Assembly (NCBI RefSeq): GCF_000499205.1
Contig: NZ_AWUK01000030.1
Span: 62,001-126,000, forward strand
DNA from: Paenibacillus sp. MAEPY2
GTDB lineage: Bacteria; Bacillota; Bacilli; Paenibacillales; Paenibacillaceae
Reading direction: 5' to 3'
DNA: 64,000 nucleotides
Shown: positions 51,960 to 61,868 of the stretch, in pieces
How positions within the stretch are numbered: position 1 is the stretch's first letter
Layout: each line of letters begins with the position of its first letter
Made by a program: the position numbers and the translations under genes
The notes under the pieces: generated by a model
Told to the model about the DNA's origin: nothing
The model's input: the letters and a program-made list of their open reading frames with translations, nothing else
Database searches by the model: none

Positions 51960-52613
51960 TTAGGCTTCTTTATGCTTTTTCGGCAGCAGCCCGAACAACA
52001 TTCGGAGCGACGTTCCTTTGGGTTTGCGTTTTCTTCCCTGGAAGCTGCGCAGATTGGTGACCAGTTCACGGTCCCGCTCCTCTTCCAGCTTCTCATTCAT
52101 CCACAGGCGCTGTTTCTCCATCTGCTCCTGAAGAGCAAGGTGGGTGTCCGCCAGGTGCTGCAGCGTTAACTCCAGTTCATCTACCCGGTGCTGCAGCAGC
52201 TGGACCTGGTCATCCTGCTGTTCTACAGCGCCGAATGTCACTTCACTCACCAGCTGTCCCAGACCTTCATAGGATCTCAGAGTACCTGTTGGTTCAGGTC
52301 CCTCAGGAAATATTGCGGGCATTACTGTTGCCGCACATTCCGCCCCCGAAGCATCCTCCATTGCCATCACAGGCACGTTTGGAGTCAATACGGTCACCAC
52401 AGCGTCTGCAAGTGGCAGATTATGCTCCCTAAGTTCTGTCATCAGGCGTTCGATGCACTCAATATCGTCTGATTTGAACAACCTGGATTTGTTGGCGGAA
52501 CGTTCGAATCGGTATCCCTGTTCCTCAAGTGCTGCCGCATATTTACGAAGAGTACTGGCACCAATGCCCAGGCTCTTGGCCGTTTCCGTCGTTGCTCCTG
52601 CTTCTTCAATCAT
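51960..52613 (-). CDS. MerR-like HTH protein with coiled coil (DUF3967-like)
   Basis: 217 residues. The N-terminal winged helix has TAKSLGIGASTLRKYAAALEEQGYRFERS. A variable middle section (90-135) is followed by a long coiled coil (about 138-190, LLQHRVDELELTLQHLADTHLALQEQMEK shown in part) and a basic C-terminus (GRKRKPKG...KKHKE). The pattern recalls RacA-like chromosome-organising or plasmid-partition proteins. GGGAGGG precedes ATG 52613. It sits directly upstream of the Ser/Thr kinase. Confidence 0.75.
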   Translation of the reverse strand: MIEEAGATTETAKSLGIGASTLRKYAAALEEQGYRFERSANKSRLFKSDDIECIERLMTELREHNLPLADAVVTVLTPNVPVMAMEDASGAECAATVMPAIFPEGPEPTGTLRSYEGLGQLVSEVTFGAVEQQDDQVQLLQHRVDELELTLQHLADTHLALQEQMEKQRLWMNEKLEEERDRELVTNLRSFQGRKRKPKGTSLRMLFGLLPKKHKEA

Positions 52614-53114
52614 TATTATTCCCTCCCGGAATGAAGTCTTTTTGAATACAAGGTAGTGGCTTCAGCGTTCCCTTCTGGAACTGTCATCGGATCGGGTCAA
52701 CCTGTCTCATGGATCAAGTACGCATGTTTCATTTGCTTGTCCGTATGTATTCGTCGGCCTCCTTGCGGATCCCTTTGACGCTTTTCTTCTGTTTCTGCGG
52801 ATTCATAAGAACTTTTGTCAGATGGCTCATTCGTAAAAATAACCCTTCATCCGACAAGGATCACGAATGCTGTCATGTCGAAATTCGTTGGTGCAAACGC
52901 CGTCATTTTTTATGAATTGGAAATATTCATGTCAATTTTGTTAACTCCGTCGCTCCAATACGCTCCCGCGACAGAGGAAATCATTGCTGCACAGCTTTTC
53001 CATGTGTTATCTTATGTAACGTAGAAGCAATAGTTGCCATAAAATAAAGGACTATACTTAACATAAGTACCATGAAGAACGGATAAATCAAATGTAAACG
53101 GGGGCTGAACGGCA
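52614..53114. other. Intergenic region upstream of LDH-like gene
   Basis: About 500 bases. I found no supported ORF, terminator or known operator. No Rex-type palindrome (TTGTGAA..TTCACAA) is visible before the dehydrogenase. Confidence 0.4.
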
Positions 53115-54068
53115 GTGTTAGGCAAATCAGGTAAAGTAGCGGTGATCGGGGCGGGACTTGTCGGTTCAAGTTGTGCGTATTCCATGATTAATCAATCGAT
53201 ATGCAGAGAAATTATGATGGTTGACCGGACGTATGACCGTGCTGTTGCACAGGCGCTGGATTTTTCCCATTGCATGGACTTCACACATAATCGCACGAAG
53301 GTATATGCTGGCACTTATGCAGATTGCGGCAGCATGGACGTCATTGTGCTGACTGCCGGAGCGAATCCGAAGCCAGGACAGACTCGTCTGGACATTCTGG
53401 AGGAAGCGGAGTCCATTGCCAAGGATATCGTTGTTCCCATTATGGACAGTGGATTCCGGGGGATTTTTGTCATCGCGGCCAATCCGGTTGACATAGTAAC
53501 TTATATGGTATGGAAGTTGTCTGGCCTTCCGCGTGAACGAGTGATCGGTACAGGTACATCTATTGATTCATCCCGCCTCAAAACACTGCTGTCAGAGGTC
53601 TTCTCCATCGATCCACGCAGCGTGCACGGATATGCTCTCGGAGAGCATGGGGAATCCCAGTTCGTGGCATGGTCGCATGTCACCATTGGAGGCAAACCGA
53701 TTATGCACATTATGGAACAGCACAAGGAACGCTTTAAACATCTGGATCTGGAGGATATCGCCCGCAAAACGAAAGATGCCGGGTGGGAAATTTTCACTCG
53801 CAAAGGGTCCACCCAATTCGGAATCGGTAACGCCCTCGCGCATATTACCCGTTCGATCCTCAATGATGAACACAAAATCATTGCAGTCTCCGCAATCCTT
53901 GAGGGAGAGTATGGACAGCGCAACGTCTGTGCAGGTGTCCCGGCCATTATTGGCGGGGATGGGATTCAGGAGATTATTGAATTGAATCTGGATGCATCTG
54001 AACGTGAGAAATTCGAGCGTTCCTGCGAGGTTTTGTCAGGCAGCATCAATCGCCTTACCCTGGTCTAA
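53115..54068 (+). CDS. L-lactate/2-hydroxyacid dehydrogenase family protein
   Basis: 317 residues. NAD site [13 protein letters not shown], mobile loop [11 protein letters not shown], substrate Arg in GTSIDSSRL, catalytic His in GEHGES. The family includes L-LDH and MDH. The residue that separates the two (Gln102 in LDH, Arg in MDH) is Pro85 here, so substrate preference is uncertain: lactate or another 2-oxoacid. GTG 53115 has only a weak GGGGG site. Confidence 0.85.
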   Translation: MLGKSGKVAVIGAGLVGSSCAYSMINQSICREIMMVDRTYDRAVAQALDFSHCMDFTHNRTKVYAGTYADCGSMDVIVLTAGANPKPGQTRLDILEEAESIAKDIVVPIMDSGFRGIFVIAANPVDIVTYMVWKLSGLPRERVIGTGTSIDSSRLKTLLSEVFSIDPRSVHGYALGEHGESQFVAWSHVTIGGKPIMHIMEQHKERFKHLDLEDIARKTKDAGWEIFTRKGSTQFGIGNALAHITRSILNDEHKIIAVSAILEGEYGQRNVCAGVPAIIGGDGIQEIIELNLDASEREKFERSCEVLSGSINRLTLV

Positions 54069-54117
54069 CCCTTCCCTTCATTCGAAGAAGTTTATAACTA
54101 GGTAACCATACAATATA

Positions 54118-54167
54118 AATACGCCAATGACGCTCCTTGATAGGATAGGAGGTTATTGGCGTATTTT
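54118..54167 (+). terminator. Terminator after LDH-like gene
   Basis: AATACGCCAAT pairs with ATTGGCGTATT and is followed by TTTG; it also has an inner CTCCTT/AGGAGG pairing. Confidence 0.82.
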
Positions 54168-54198
54168 GTGTTCGTCGTTCATTGGATCAGACGACGGC

Positions 54199-56913
54199 TC
54201 AGCTTGGTGTAAGCTGAGGTTCATCTGCTGGCCCCCATTGCTGCAATACCCGCTTTAGTTCGCTCAGCATGATCGGCTTGCTTATAAAGTCACGCATGCC
54301 CAACTCCAGGCAAGCTTCCTTATCTTCCCGTTTGGCATTTCCGGTTACCGCTATAATAGCTGGAATCCGCTCCTGCGGGATTAAGCGGTGTACAAGGTCT
54401 GTCGCTTTCAGTCCATCCATGACAGGCATCTGAAGATCCATCAGGACAATATCATAGGCATTTTGCGAAATAGCTTCAATAGCCTCGACTCCATTTGCGC
54501 ATACATCCGCCTGATAACCGAGCTTCTCCAGATACTCTGTTAAAATCTTTCGATTTACTGGATGATCCTCGGCAACCAGAATACGCATCGCCACTTTATC
54601 TCCCTGACGTGTGCGGTCATGACTAAATTGACGTGCAGATTGCTCTGCCTCTGCGGTCGCATCTACACTTGTGGCAGGCACAGCGAAGCGGAAGGTTGAT
54701 CCCTCTCCATCTTTACTCTCCACACTGATACTGCCTCCCATAATCTCCACAAGCCGCTTCGAAATGACCAATCCAAGGCCTGTACCTCCATATTTGCGGT
54801 TAATCACAGGATGCAGTTGAGAGAAGGACTGGAACAGCTGATCCAGCTTATCTTCCGGAATACCGATTCCCGTATCCTTCACCGCAAAATCCAGTACACT
54901 CGCTTCCGGTCTATTGCCGCGAATAATATCCACCGTAACATCGATGCTCCCATGATCCGTAAACTTCAAGGCATTACTCACCAGATTAACGAGTATTTGC
55001 TGGATACGCATCGCATCCCCGACCATATATTCAGGAATATCGGGATTGAGGCGATATCGGATCTTCAGCTGCTTCTCTTCCGCTCTAGGGGAGAAAAGCT
55101 CCGCAACCTGTTCCAACATGATGCGCAGCGAGAACGGCTCGTAGGCCAGAGCCATTTTCCCAGACTCCAATTTACTGAAATCAAGGATGTCATTCAGAAT
55201 ATTTAATAGGGCATCGCCGCTCTCACGGATGATCTCGGCGTATTCCCGCTGTTCGTCCGATAAATCCGTGCCGATCAGCAATTCAGTCATGCCTACAATT
55301 CCATTCATCGGTGTACGAATTTCATGACTGACCATGGACAAGAATTCCGACTTCGCCTGAGCCGCAAGTTCAGCCGTTTCCTTGGCGCGCACAATTTCGC
55401 GATCACCAGTCACATCATTGAACACGATAACGGCACCACGAATCTGACCCTCATCGATAATCGGTGTAACCTGATATTCCACCAGAAAGCTGGTTCCGTC
55501 TTTGCGCCAGAACACATCCTCCTTCACTGTACGACACTTCCCGTCCATCACGGTCATATGAATGGGACATTCTTTTTTTGGAAAATAGCTACCGTCTGCA
55601 CGTGAATGATGAATAATGGGATGCGAGCTTTTGCCGACAAACTCTTCCGCTTCGTAGCCGAACATGGAAGCAGCAGCTGGATTCATAAACCTGGTGATGC
55701 CATCTGCGTCCAATCCATAGATGCCCTCTGTAACCGAGTTGAGGATCAGGGCATGCTGTTTGCTAAGCTCCTGAATCTGTTCCGTATAGTCCTTACGCTC
55801 CGTAATATCCGACAGAATCCCGTAAACCCCCACGAGTTCCTGATCCACAATGATGGGAACATTAATGATGGATACATCCACCTTCCTGCCACTGGAATTC
55901 ACGATTCGAGACTCATAGTGTTGGGGCTTGCCCTGCTTCACCAGTTCAAAATAAGCCTGTCCGCTGTGTACCTCACATGGGTCCAGGTTCGAAAGAAAAG
56001 ACTGCCCGATCAGCTTGCTTCGGGGAATATTCAGCATTTTGACCAAATTGCGATTTACGGCAGTATACTTACCTTCGAGACTCAGCGAATACACCGCAGC
56101 CGGATTATGCTCGAACAGAGATTTGTAACGCTGACGACTCTCCCGCAGCCGTCTCTCCGCATCTTTATGCTGGGTAATATCCCGACTAATGCTCACGATC
56201 TGCGTACTCTCGCCCTCATCTCCAGCCACAGGCTTTGCCAGAGTCTCCATCCAGACATAGTGCCCTTTCTTGTGCAACACTCGCATTTTGCAACCATTAC
56301 CGATCATGGACAGTTCCATAGGGTCAGGATAATCTCCAGGGTAACAATAATCCTTGAAGGATTTGCCTGTGACTTCCTCCGGTCTATACCCCAGTAACGT
56401 ATACACGGATGGCGATACGTACAACAGCTTGCCATCTATTGAGCAGGTAGTGATCAGGTCTTGGGCATGATCAGCCAGCACCTGATATTTCTCCTGTGTC
56501 TCTTGCAGCTTCCGTTCAACTGCCACAACTTCAGTAACATCTTTGGCAATCCCGTATATTCCCACAACTTCTTCTCCCACAGTAATGGGAATATACGTAA
56601 TCTCGGCATGTTTAACAGAACCATCTTTATGGTAAAAAGCCATTGAATCATTGACGGAACGTCCAGACAACACCTCGCCAATGTATTTATTCCTCAGGCG
56701 ATCACTTTCCGGAGGACAGATTCGATCACGACTTATTCCGATCAGATCTTCAATTTTATATCCTGATATCCGCTCAAACGAGGGATTGGCGTCAATATGA
56801 TTTCCATGGATGTCCATCACATATATGGCATCCGGGTGATTAAAAAACAGCGATTGGTAATAACTCCCATCAGAAATTACACGCTTTAGGGTTTCCGTTT
56901 TATTAATATCCAA
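54199..56913 (-). CDS. Cytosolic hybrid sensor kinase: four PAS, HisKA, HATPase, receiver
   Basis: 904 residues, no membrane segments. Four PAS/PAC units (about 15-130, 140-255, 260-378, 385-505), HisKA with MVSHEIRTPMN (His530), HATPase (NLVSNALKF, DTGIGIPE, GGTGLGLVIS), linker, and receiver with Asp826 in VLMDLQMPVMDG. It should sense redox, light or a small ligand through PAS and relay phosphate His-Asp within the protein. No downstream phosphotransferase is adjacent. The start is TTG 56913, 6 bases after AGAGGGG. Confidence 0.93.
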   Translation of the reverse strand: MDINKTETLKRVISDGSYYQSLFFNHPDAIYVMDIHGNHIDANPSFERISGYKIEDLIGISRDRICPPESDRLRNKYIGEVLSGRSVNDSMAFYHKDGSVKHAEITYIPITVGEEVVGIYGIAKDVTEVVAVERKLQETQEKYQVLADHAQDLITTCSIDGKLLYVSPSVYTLLGYRPEEVTGKSFKDYCYPGDYPDPMELSMIGNGCKMRVLHKKGHYVWMETLAKPVAGDEGESTQIVSISRDITQHKDAERRLRESRQRYKSLFEHNPAAVYSLSLEGKYTAVNRNLVKMLNIPRSKLIGQSFLSNLDPCEVHSGQAYFELVKQGKPQHYESRIVNSSGRKVDVSIINVPIIVDQELVGVYGILSDITERKDYTEQIQELSKQHALILNSVTEGIYGLDADGITRFMNPAAASMFGYEAEEFVGKSSHPIIHHSRADGSYFPKKECPIHMTVMDGKCRTVKEDVFWRKDGTSFLVEYQVTPIIDEGQIRGAVIVFNDVTGDREIVRAKETAELAAQAKSEFLSMVSHEIRTPMNGIVGMTELLIGTDLSDEQREYAEIIRESGDALLNILNDILDFSKLESGKMALAYEPFSLRIMLEQVAELFSPRAEEKQLKIRYRLNPDIPEYMVGDAMRIQQILVNLVSNALKFTDHGSIDVTVDIIRGNRPEASVLDFAVKDTGIGIPEDKLDQLFQSFSQLHPVINRKYGGTGLGLVISKRLVEIMGGSISVESKDGEGSTFRFAVPATSVDATAEAEQSARQFSHDRTRQGDKVAMRILVAEDHPVNRKILTEYLEKLGYQADVCANGVEAIEAISQNAYDIVLMDLQMPVMDGLKATDLVHRLIPQERIPAIIAVTGNAKREDKEACLELGMRDFISKPIMLSELKRVLQQWGPADEPQLTPS

Positions 56914-57107
56914 GGCTTACCCCTCTTTTCTCAGCCTATATCTTCATCTAACAACCAAAAAATATAATTTTCGGCGAAATGGGCCTACCCTCGAATAACC
57001 ATGAAAGCCTCCCTAGAAACAGCTTTTTTTATTTTACCAGATTCCAGTTCACATTTACTTACAATCTCATCATTTAAAAATTTGATATTTTAAAATTAAA
57101 ATGAATA

Positions 57108-57165
57108 GATCCCCATTGACGCCATACGGTTTTTTCCGCGTACGGTGTTGATGGGGATCTTTATT
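57108..57165. terminator. Terminator-like hairpin
   Basis: GATCCCCAT pairs with ATGGGGATC around a loop that itself has CGTAC/GTACG-like complementarity. It lies after the ABC permease gene on the minus strand. Confidence 0.6.
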
Positions 57166-57194
57166 TAACGACGATCAGCCTTGAAAAAGGTGGA

Positions 57195-57941
57195 TCAAAT
57201 TTCTTTTTTTCTAAAATACAAAACTCCGATTAAAATGAAGAGAACTGCACTGCCTCCAACGACCGCCAGCAGCGTCCCAAGCGGAACATTGTATGCTCCG
57301 AAGCCTCCGCCTTCTATCGGTGTCATGAGGATCATGGGCTGCGCCCAAGGATAATACGGGCCGAAGGTCTTCGAGTTGATGATCAGAATATTAGGTACGG
57401 TCAACGCAAAATTCAATGCCAGCGGAGCGGCAAAGCTGCTCCATACCAAGGAAACGAACATCTGGAGAGCTGCGAGTGGCACACAAGCAAATAACCCCAG
57501 CAGCAGCTTGCCTGTAAGGAATCCCCATGGAACAGGGTCCGTCATACCCTGGATCGTACCTGCCAGCAGAATAGAGCCCAGCAACAATAATTGTGTGCCT
57601 GCCAGAAGCAAAATCACGATGGTCAGCTTGCCAGCATATACGCCCGTTCGGGTAAGTGGCAGCACCAGCATTTGCTTCCATCCTCCCCCCGCATGCTCAA
57701 AACGACAGACGAAAGACGTAAATACACCAGTCAGGATTGGCAGCAATAACAAACCATGCAGAAAGACCATTGTACCCATAAGTACACTCCATTGGCCCGA
57801 AGGAGTGGACAGCAGCCCAATAAGCAAAGCAATTAACGGACTCAGCAGAACTAGAAGCCAGACAGGCGATTTACCCATTTTGAGGCGTTCAGAGGACAAG
57901 ATTCGGAAATAGGTAGTCGCAAAACTCATCTTAGGCCACAT
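57195..57941 (-). CDS. ABC-2 type permease (second subunit)
   Basis: About 248 residues with six membrane helices, similar in size and layout to the upstream permease: cytoplasmic SSERLKMGKSPVW N-terminus, GGGWKQMLVLPLTRTGVYAGK coupling loop and FRKKEI C-terminus. The pair resembles LanE/LanG (MutE/MutG) or BcrB immunity/export subunits. ATG 57941 overlaps the preceding gene; ATG 57929 is a possible start. It is the last gene of the operon. Confidence 0.88.
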   Translation of the reverse strand: MWPKMSFATTYFRILSSERLKMGKSPVWLLVLLSPLIALLIGLLSTPSGQWSVLMGTMVFLHGLLLLPILTGVFTSFVCRFEHAGGGWKQMLVLPLTRTGVYAGKLTIVILLLAGTQLLLLGSILLAGTIQGMTDPVPWGFLTGKLLLGLFACVPLAALQMFVSLVWSSFAAPLALNFALTVPNILIINSKTFGPYYPWAQPMILMTPIEGGGFGAYNVPLGTLLAVVGGSAVLFILIGVLYFRKKEI

Positions 57942-58647
57942 CCTTCCGGCTAAAGTGCACCATACCCAGCAACATGATCAGAAGACCCGAACCCACACCC
58001 ATACCTGCATATAGGAAAGGCTTTGAGCTGCTCCAAGCCATCTGTGCCCAAGCGAGCGGAAAGTTCGGTGAGATACTAAGTGCGAACATGCCCAATACAG
58101 CCAGTACAATACCAAGCGTGACAGGAAGAGCCTGATTTTTGTTTACCATGGTAAGCCACAGCTCCAGCGATAACACCGGAAGCGCACCAGCCAGTGGCAG
58201 CAAACCCAGCTTGATTGCCTGTGACCAGGGAATCGCTCCGGCGTCGAATCCAAGCAGCAGTCCCAGACCAATAATTCCCGTAGTTAATAACAAACAGGAG
58301 ATGATCAGAAGCATACAAGCGAGCAGAAATTTAGCCAGGTATACCGCAGGTCTGGTGATCGGTATCGCCAGCAGCTGCTTCCATGAGCCCTGTTCATGTT
58401 CAACATTTGCGATCATCGAGCTGAGAATCGTCGCCCCCAGCATCAACGCAAGCGGTACAAACACAACTACATTCTCCAGCAAACTCTCCCACAGATTCCC
58501 CGCATACAGTTCTTTCAGGTAGTCCAAACGCAACCCGAAGTTCAGAGCCTGCATGACCGTAAGACCAATAGGCGCCAGAAAAACGAGAAACCAGATGCCT
58601 TTGCCACGAATTTTGAGCCAATCGGACGATAACGCACGGCCCGTCAT
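57931..58647 (-). CDS. ABC-2 type permease (first subunit)
   Basis: 238 residues with six membrane helices. NVEHEQGSWKQLLAIPITRPAVYLAK is the typical coupling loop of lantibiotic-immunity/bacitracin-type permeases. Overlaps the ATPase gene by 4 bases and the next permease by 11. With the ATPase it should form a 2+2 exporter protecting the envelope from a peptide antibiotic (inference). Confidence 0.9.
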   Translation of the reverse strand: MTGRALSSDWLKIRGKGIWFLVFLAPIGLTVMQALNFGLRLDYLKELYAGNLWESLLENVVVFVPLALMLGATILSSMIANVEHEQGSWKQLLAIPITRPAVYLAKFLLACMLLIISCLLLTTGIIGLGLLLGFDAGAIPWSQAIKLGLLPLAGALPVLSLELWLTMVNKNQALPVTLGIVLAVLGMFALSISPNFPLAWAQMAWSSSKPFLYAGMGVGSGLLIMLLGMVHFSRKDVA

Positions 58648-59558
58648 ACCGTTGCCCCCTCACCGATCACCCGCATGAACAAGTCCTCCAGGGATTGACG
58701 GTGCTCTTCCACACGATAGACTGCATGGTCCTGCTCAACCAATCGACGAACCAGCAGTGCAATCGCGCTATTGTCCATATACGGAAACGTGAGCGCCGCG
58801 CCTTCACGTTGACCGAATTGTCCCTGCTCTCTTGCCAGCTTCATCGCCTCTTCCGGCTCGGAGACCGTCAGCCGAATGGAGCTGCCCGTCTGGCTGTGCA
58901 GATTGGCGATCGTATCCTGAAGGACCATCTTCCCCTCACGGATAATACCGACCCGGCTGGCCATCTGTTCCACTTCACTCAGCAAATGGCTGGACACCAG
59001 TACGGTGATGCCGTGTTCCAGCGGCATGCGTTTGATTAACTCCCGGATCTCCTGAATGCCTGCCGGATCGAGTCCGTTCGTCGGCTCGTCCAAAATCAGC
59101 AGATCCGGCTGGCCCAACAGGGCACTCGCAATACCCAGGCGCTGTTTCATACCAAGCGAATAACCTTTTACGGAACGCTTGGCATCCCGGGTCAAGTCCA
59201 CGATGGAGAGCACTTCGGCAATCCTCGATTTGGGTACATCCAGTATCCGGCGCAAGGTTTCCAGATTCTCCACCGCGTTCAGATGTCCATAATAAGACGG
59301 ATATTCGACCAATGACCCAACACGTCGCAGAATGTCCATGCGATCCTTGCGGATATCCTTGTCGAATATACGGATGACACCTTTGGTCGGCTTGATTAAC
59401 CCAAGTAGCATGCGAATGGTTGTTGTTTTACCAGCGCCGTTGGGACCAAGGAAGCCGTAGATGTCTCCCTTTTTAATATGCAGATCAAGTTCACGGACCG
59501 CCGCACGGTCCCGGTATGTTTTCCATAAGTTAGCGGTTTGAATAATATTATCACTCAC
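58644..59558 (-). CDS. ABC transporter ATPase, BcrA/LanF type
   Basis: 304 residues. Walker A GPNGAGKTTT, signature YSLGMKQRL (variant of LSGGQ), Walker B LLILDEPTNGLDP, H-loop VSSHLL, and a C-terminal extension typical of BcrA/antibiotic-type ATPases. Start is GTG 59558, 7 bases after GAGGTG. The direct repeats at 59601 lie just upstream and may bind the neighbouring response regulator. Confidence 0.94.
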   Translation of the reverse strand: MSDNIIQTANLWKTYRDRAAVRELDLHIKKGDIYGFLGPNGAGKTTTIRMLLGLIKPTKGVIRIFDKDIRKDRMDILRRVGSLVEYPSYYGHLNAVENLETLRRILDVPKSRIAEVLSIVDLTRDAKRSVKGYSLGMKQRLGIASALLGQPDLLILDEPTNGLDPAGIQEIRELIKRMPLEHGITVLVSSHLLSEVEQMASRVGIIREGKMVLQDTIANLHSQTGSSIRLTVSEPEEAMKLAREQGQFGQREGAALTFPYMDNSAIALLVRRLVEQDHAVYRVEEHRQSLEDLFMRVIGEGATV

Positions 59559-59600
59559 TGTTAATCACCTCGGATATCATCGTAACCTTCCAAGGTTAAA

Positions 59601-59629
59601 GCTGAAGTCGGCTGAAGTTTAAGTTTAGT
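59601..59629 (-). promoter_or_regulatory. Direct repeats upstream of the ABC operon
   Basis: GCTGAAGT occurs at 59601-59608 and again at 59611-59618, 10 bp apart, followed by AAGTTTAGTTT. On the minus strand this reads AAACTTAAACTT.CAGC..ACTTCAGC. OmpR-family regulators bind 10-11-bp-phased direct repeats, and an OmpR-type regulator is encoded upstream. A palindrome AACCTTCCAAGGTT follows at 59584. Confidence 0.5.
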
Positions 59630-59640
59630 TTAAAAAAATG

Positions 59641-61188
59641 TTATTTCAATTCACTTCCCGTAACCGTTCCATTGTAAATATACACCCGCACACCTGCCTC
59701 GGAGCTATCCACCTTCTTGCGCAGTCCCATCTCACGAACGAGCAGATCCACAATCGACAGGCCAAGTCCTGTTCCTTTCGTTTCCGATTCATGCTGCATG
59801 CCCGGACCCTGATCCCGGATGACCAGAGCCGTTCGTCCCTGAATCTGCTCAGTGGATATACCAATGTATCTTCCTTCCGTCGCATAGCGGATCACGTTCT
59901 GGAACAGATTATCGAGAATCCGACGCATTCCCTGCTCATCTACCTGCCAGATCAGAGGTTCATCCGGCAAATCAATATCGATGTCGAATTGTTCTTTCTC
60001 CCAAACGGGATACCACGCTGCTGCCGCTTCCCTGACAATACGGAGTATATCCCTTTCTTCCAGATTCAAGGTGTACTTCCCGCTAGTAAGCAAATTGTAC
60101 GATAACATGTTGTCGATGAGTCCACCCAGGTCTTCCATCTTTGCCTCCATGCGTCCCAATGAACTAACGCCCTTGTCGCTAAGCGCTTCTTTATGCAGAG
60201 CATGCATATGTCCACGAATGACAGTCAGGGGTGTACGCAGATCATGAGAGAGCCCGGCAATGAGACGTTTGCGCAGCTGCTCTTCCTCCTGTTCCCGGTG
60301 ACGGCTGTCCGTTAGCTGATGCACCATCTGGTTGAATGATTCTTCCAGCTGTCCGATCTCATCAAATCTGCGAATATCAACCGGAAGTGGAATGCCCTCC
60401 TTGCCCGGGGTCATCATCGCGGTCTGCAACCGAATGAGCCGCTTGCGAATCCGCGCGAAGAACAGGATCGACATGACGATGAAGAACAAAAAGATGACCA
60501 TCATCAATGCACCCAAATACAGAAGCTCCATAGGCCAGTTATTCTGCTGTTTCTGCAATAGCGTACGGGGCACCTCAATGACCATGAAACCCTGTCCCTT
60601 GTCCTTGCTGTTTCCTCCCACAAAAGCAATTACCGTCAGGGGATCGCGATAGAATGCCTCCTTCATAAATTGCAGCGTCTGGGACACATTCCATTGTGCA
60701 GGAATTTGCGTCTTTTCTGTTTTCAGATCGTCCAACGTCCATTTTAACGTCGTTATTGTCGTATTATTAGATGAAGACTCGGATACAACTACCCCTTCGC
60801 CAGGCAAAATAAAGACTGTTTTCCCGTTCTGATCCACACGGTACATGGAAGATAGAGGATACTTACGGTGCAGCTGCTCCATGCGTTTATCTATTGCTGC
60901 CGGAGTCGCCCCATCCAGCTTCTTCGCAGCCTGTGACCAGAGGTTACTAATATGGGTGGAGTCTCCATAAGGTGCTGCATTGCCTGTATTCGATTGGTTC
61001 ACCACCACCACATAAATCACGGATACAATCGGAAGGACGACCGGAACAAACAAAACCGCACACAGAATGAGGATAATATAACGGGACATCAGGGACCGAC
61101 CGAAACGAAGCTTGCGTTTTCCCGCGAAATGCCGTTCCTTTCCTCTTCGTTTCTCCTGTGTTCCTCGCATGCCGGACTTCCTCATCAT
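59641..61188 (-). CDS. Membrane sensor histidine kinase with HAMP
   Basis: 515 residues. A basic N-terminus, first helix at about 37-60, an extracytoplasmic region (62-215), second helix at about 222-246, HAMP (247-300), HisKA with GLSHDLRTPLT (His315), HATPase (NLFQNVIRYA, DQGPGM, GTGLGLSIVDLL). Partner of the OmpR-type regulator whose stop overlaps its start by 4 bases. Lies upstream of, and collinear with, the ABC exporter genes, matching an antibiotic-sensing arrangement. Confidence 0.93.
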   Translation of the reverse strand: MMRKSGMRGTQEKRRGKERHFAGKRKLRFGRSLMSRYIILILCAVLFVPVVLPIVSVIYVVVVNQSNTGNAAPYGDSTHISNLWSQAAKKLDGATPAAIDKRMEQLHRKYPLSSMYRVDQNGKTVFILPGEGVVVSESSSNNTTITTLKWTLDDLKTEKTQIPAQWNVSQTLQFMKEAFYRDPLTVIAFVGGNSKDKGQGFMVIEVPRTLLQKQQNNWPMELLYLGALMMVIFLFFIVMSILFFARIRKRLIRLQTAMMTPGKEGIPLPVDIRRFDEIGQLEESFNQMVHQLTDSRHREQEEEQLRKRLIAGLSHDLRTPLTVIRGHMHALHKEALSDKGVSSLGRMEAKMEDLGGLIDNMLSYNLLTSGKYTLNLEERDILRIVREAAAAWYPVWEKEQFDIDIDLPDEPLIWQVDEQGMRRILDNLFQNVIRYATEGRYIGISTEQIQGRTALVIRDQGPGMQHESETKGTGLGLSIVDLLVREMGLRKKVDSSEAGVRVYIYNGTVTGSELK

Positions 61189-61868
61189 GGTTTCTTCACG
61201 CGGTACCCTACACCACGAACGGTCTGGATGATCGTAGGGTTCGCCGGATCACGCTCCAGCTTCTCGCGCAGATGACGAATATGTACCATTAATGTCTTGT
61301 CCCCGTCCAAGTAAGGCTCGTTCCAAACGGCTTCGTAGATCTGCTCTTTGGTCCGAATCATACCCATATGCCTAAGCAGATAAGCGAAGATATGAAACTG
61401 TTTCCCCGATAAAATAATTTCTTCTCCCGTCTCCCCATTCACGATTCGGTTATCCTTCTCGTAGATGGACAGGTGATCCAACTTCACCACGGTATCGGCT
61501 GAGATCGCAGTCCCTGCCTTCCGAAGCTGGACTTCAATCCGCGCGGCGAGTTCATCCGGATGGAACGGCTTGGTTACATAATCATCAGCAAAATCAAGCC
61601 CATGCAGCTTGTCATCAATGGACGTTCTGGCTGAGAGCATCACAACGGGAACGGTAGGATGTTCCTTTTTGAGTCGCTGACCCACCGTAAATCCATCCAA
61701 TCCCGGCAGCATGACATCCAGAATAATCAACGAGCAGCCTCCGGCTGCTTCAGCCGCGCCTTCGCCACTTGCGAGCCATACCACTTCATAACCTCGCTCC
61801 TCCAGGTCATCCCTGACCCATGTGGCAATCTCGGTATCGTCTTCAATATATAACAACTTCGTTTTCAT
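61185..61868 (-). CDS. OmpR-family response regulator
   Basis: 227 residues. Receiver with the acidic EDD pocket and Asp51 in IILDVMLPGLDG; the C-terminal winged helix includes FHIFAYLLRHMGMIRTKEQI and DKTLMVHIRHLREKLE. It should be phosphorylated by the kinase downstream and control the ABC exporter. ATG 61868; AAAGGA lies about 12 bases upstream. Confidence 0.94.
   Translation of the reverse strand: MKTKLLYIEDDTEIATWVRDDLEERGYEVVWLASGEGAAEAAGGCSLIILDVMLPGLDGFTVGQRLKKEHPTVPVVMLSARTSIDDKLHGLDFADDYVTKPFHPDELAARIEVQLRKAGTAISADTVVKLDHLSIYEKDNRIVNGETGEEIILSGKQFHIFAYLLRHMGMIRTKEQIYEAVWNEPYLDGDKTLMVHIRHLREKLERDPANPTIIQTVRGVGYRVKKP

Noticed and set aside
55606-56397. 263-codon plus-strand frame opposite the hybrid kinase
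   Set aside because: Antisense to conserved PAS domains; no binding site and no family features.
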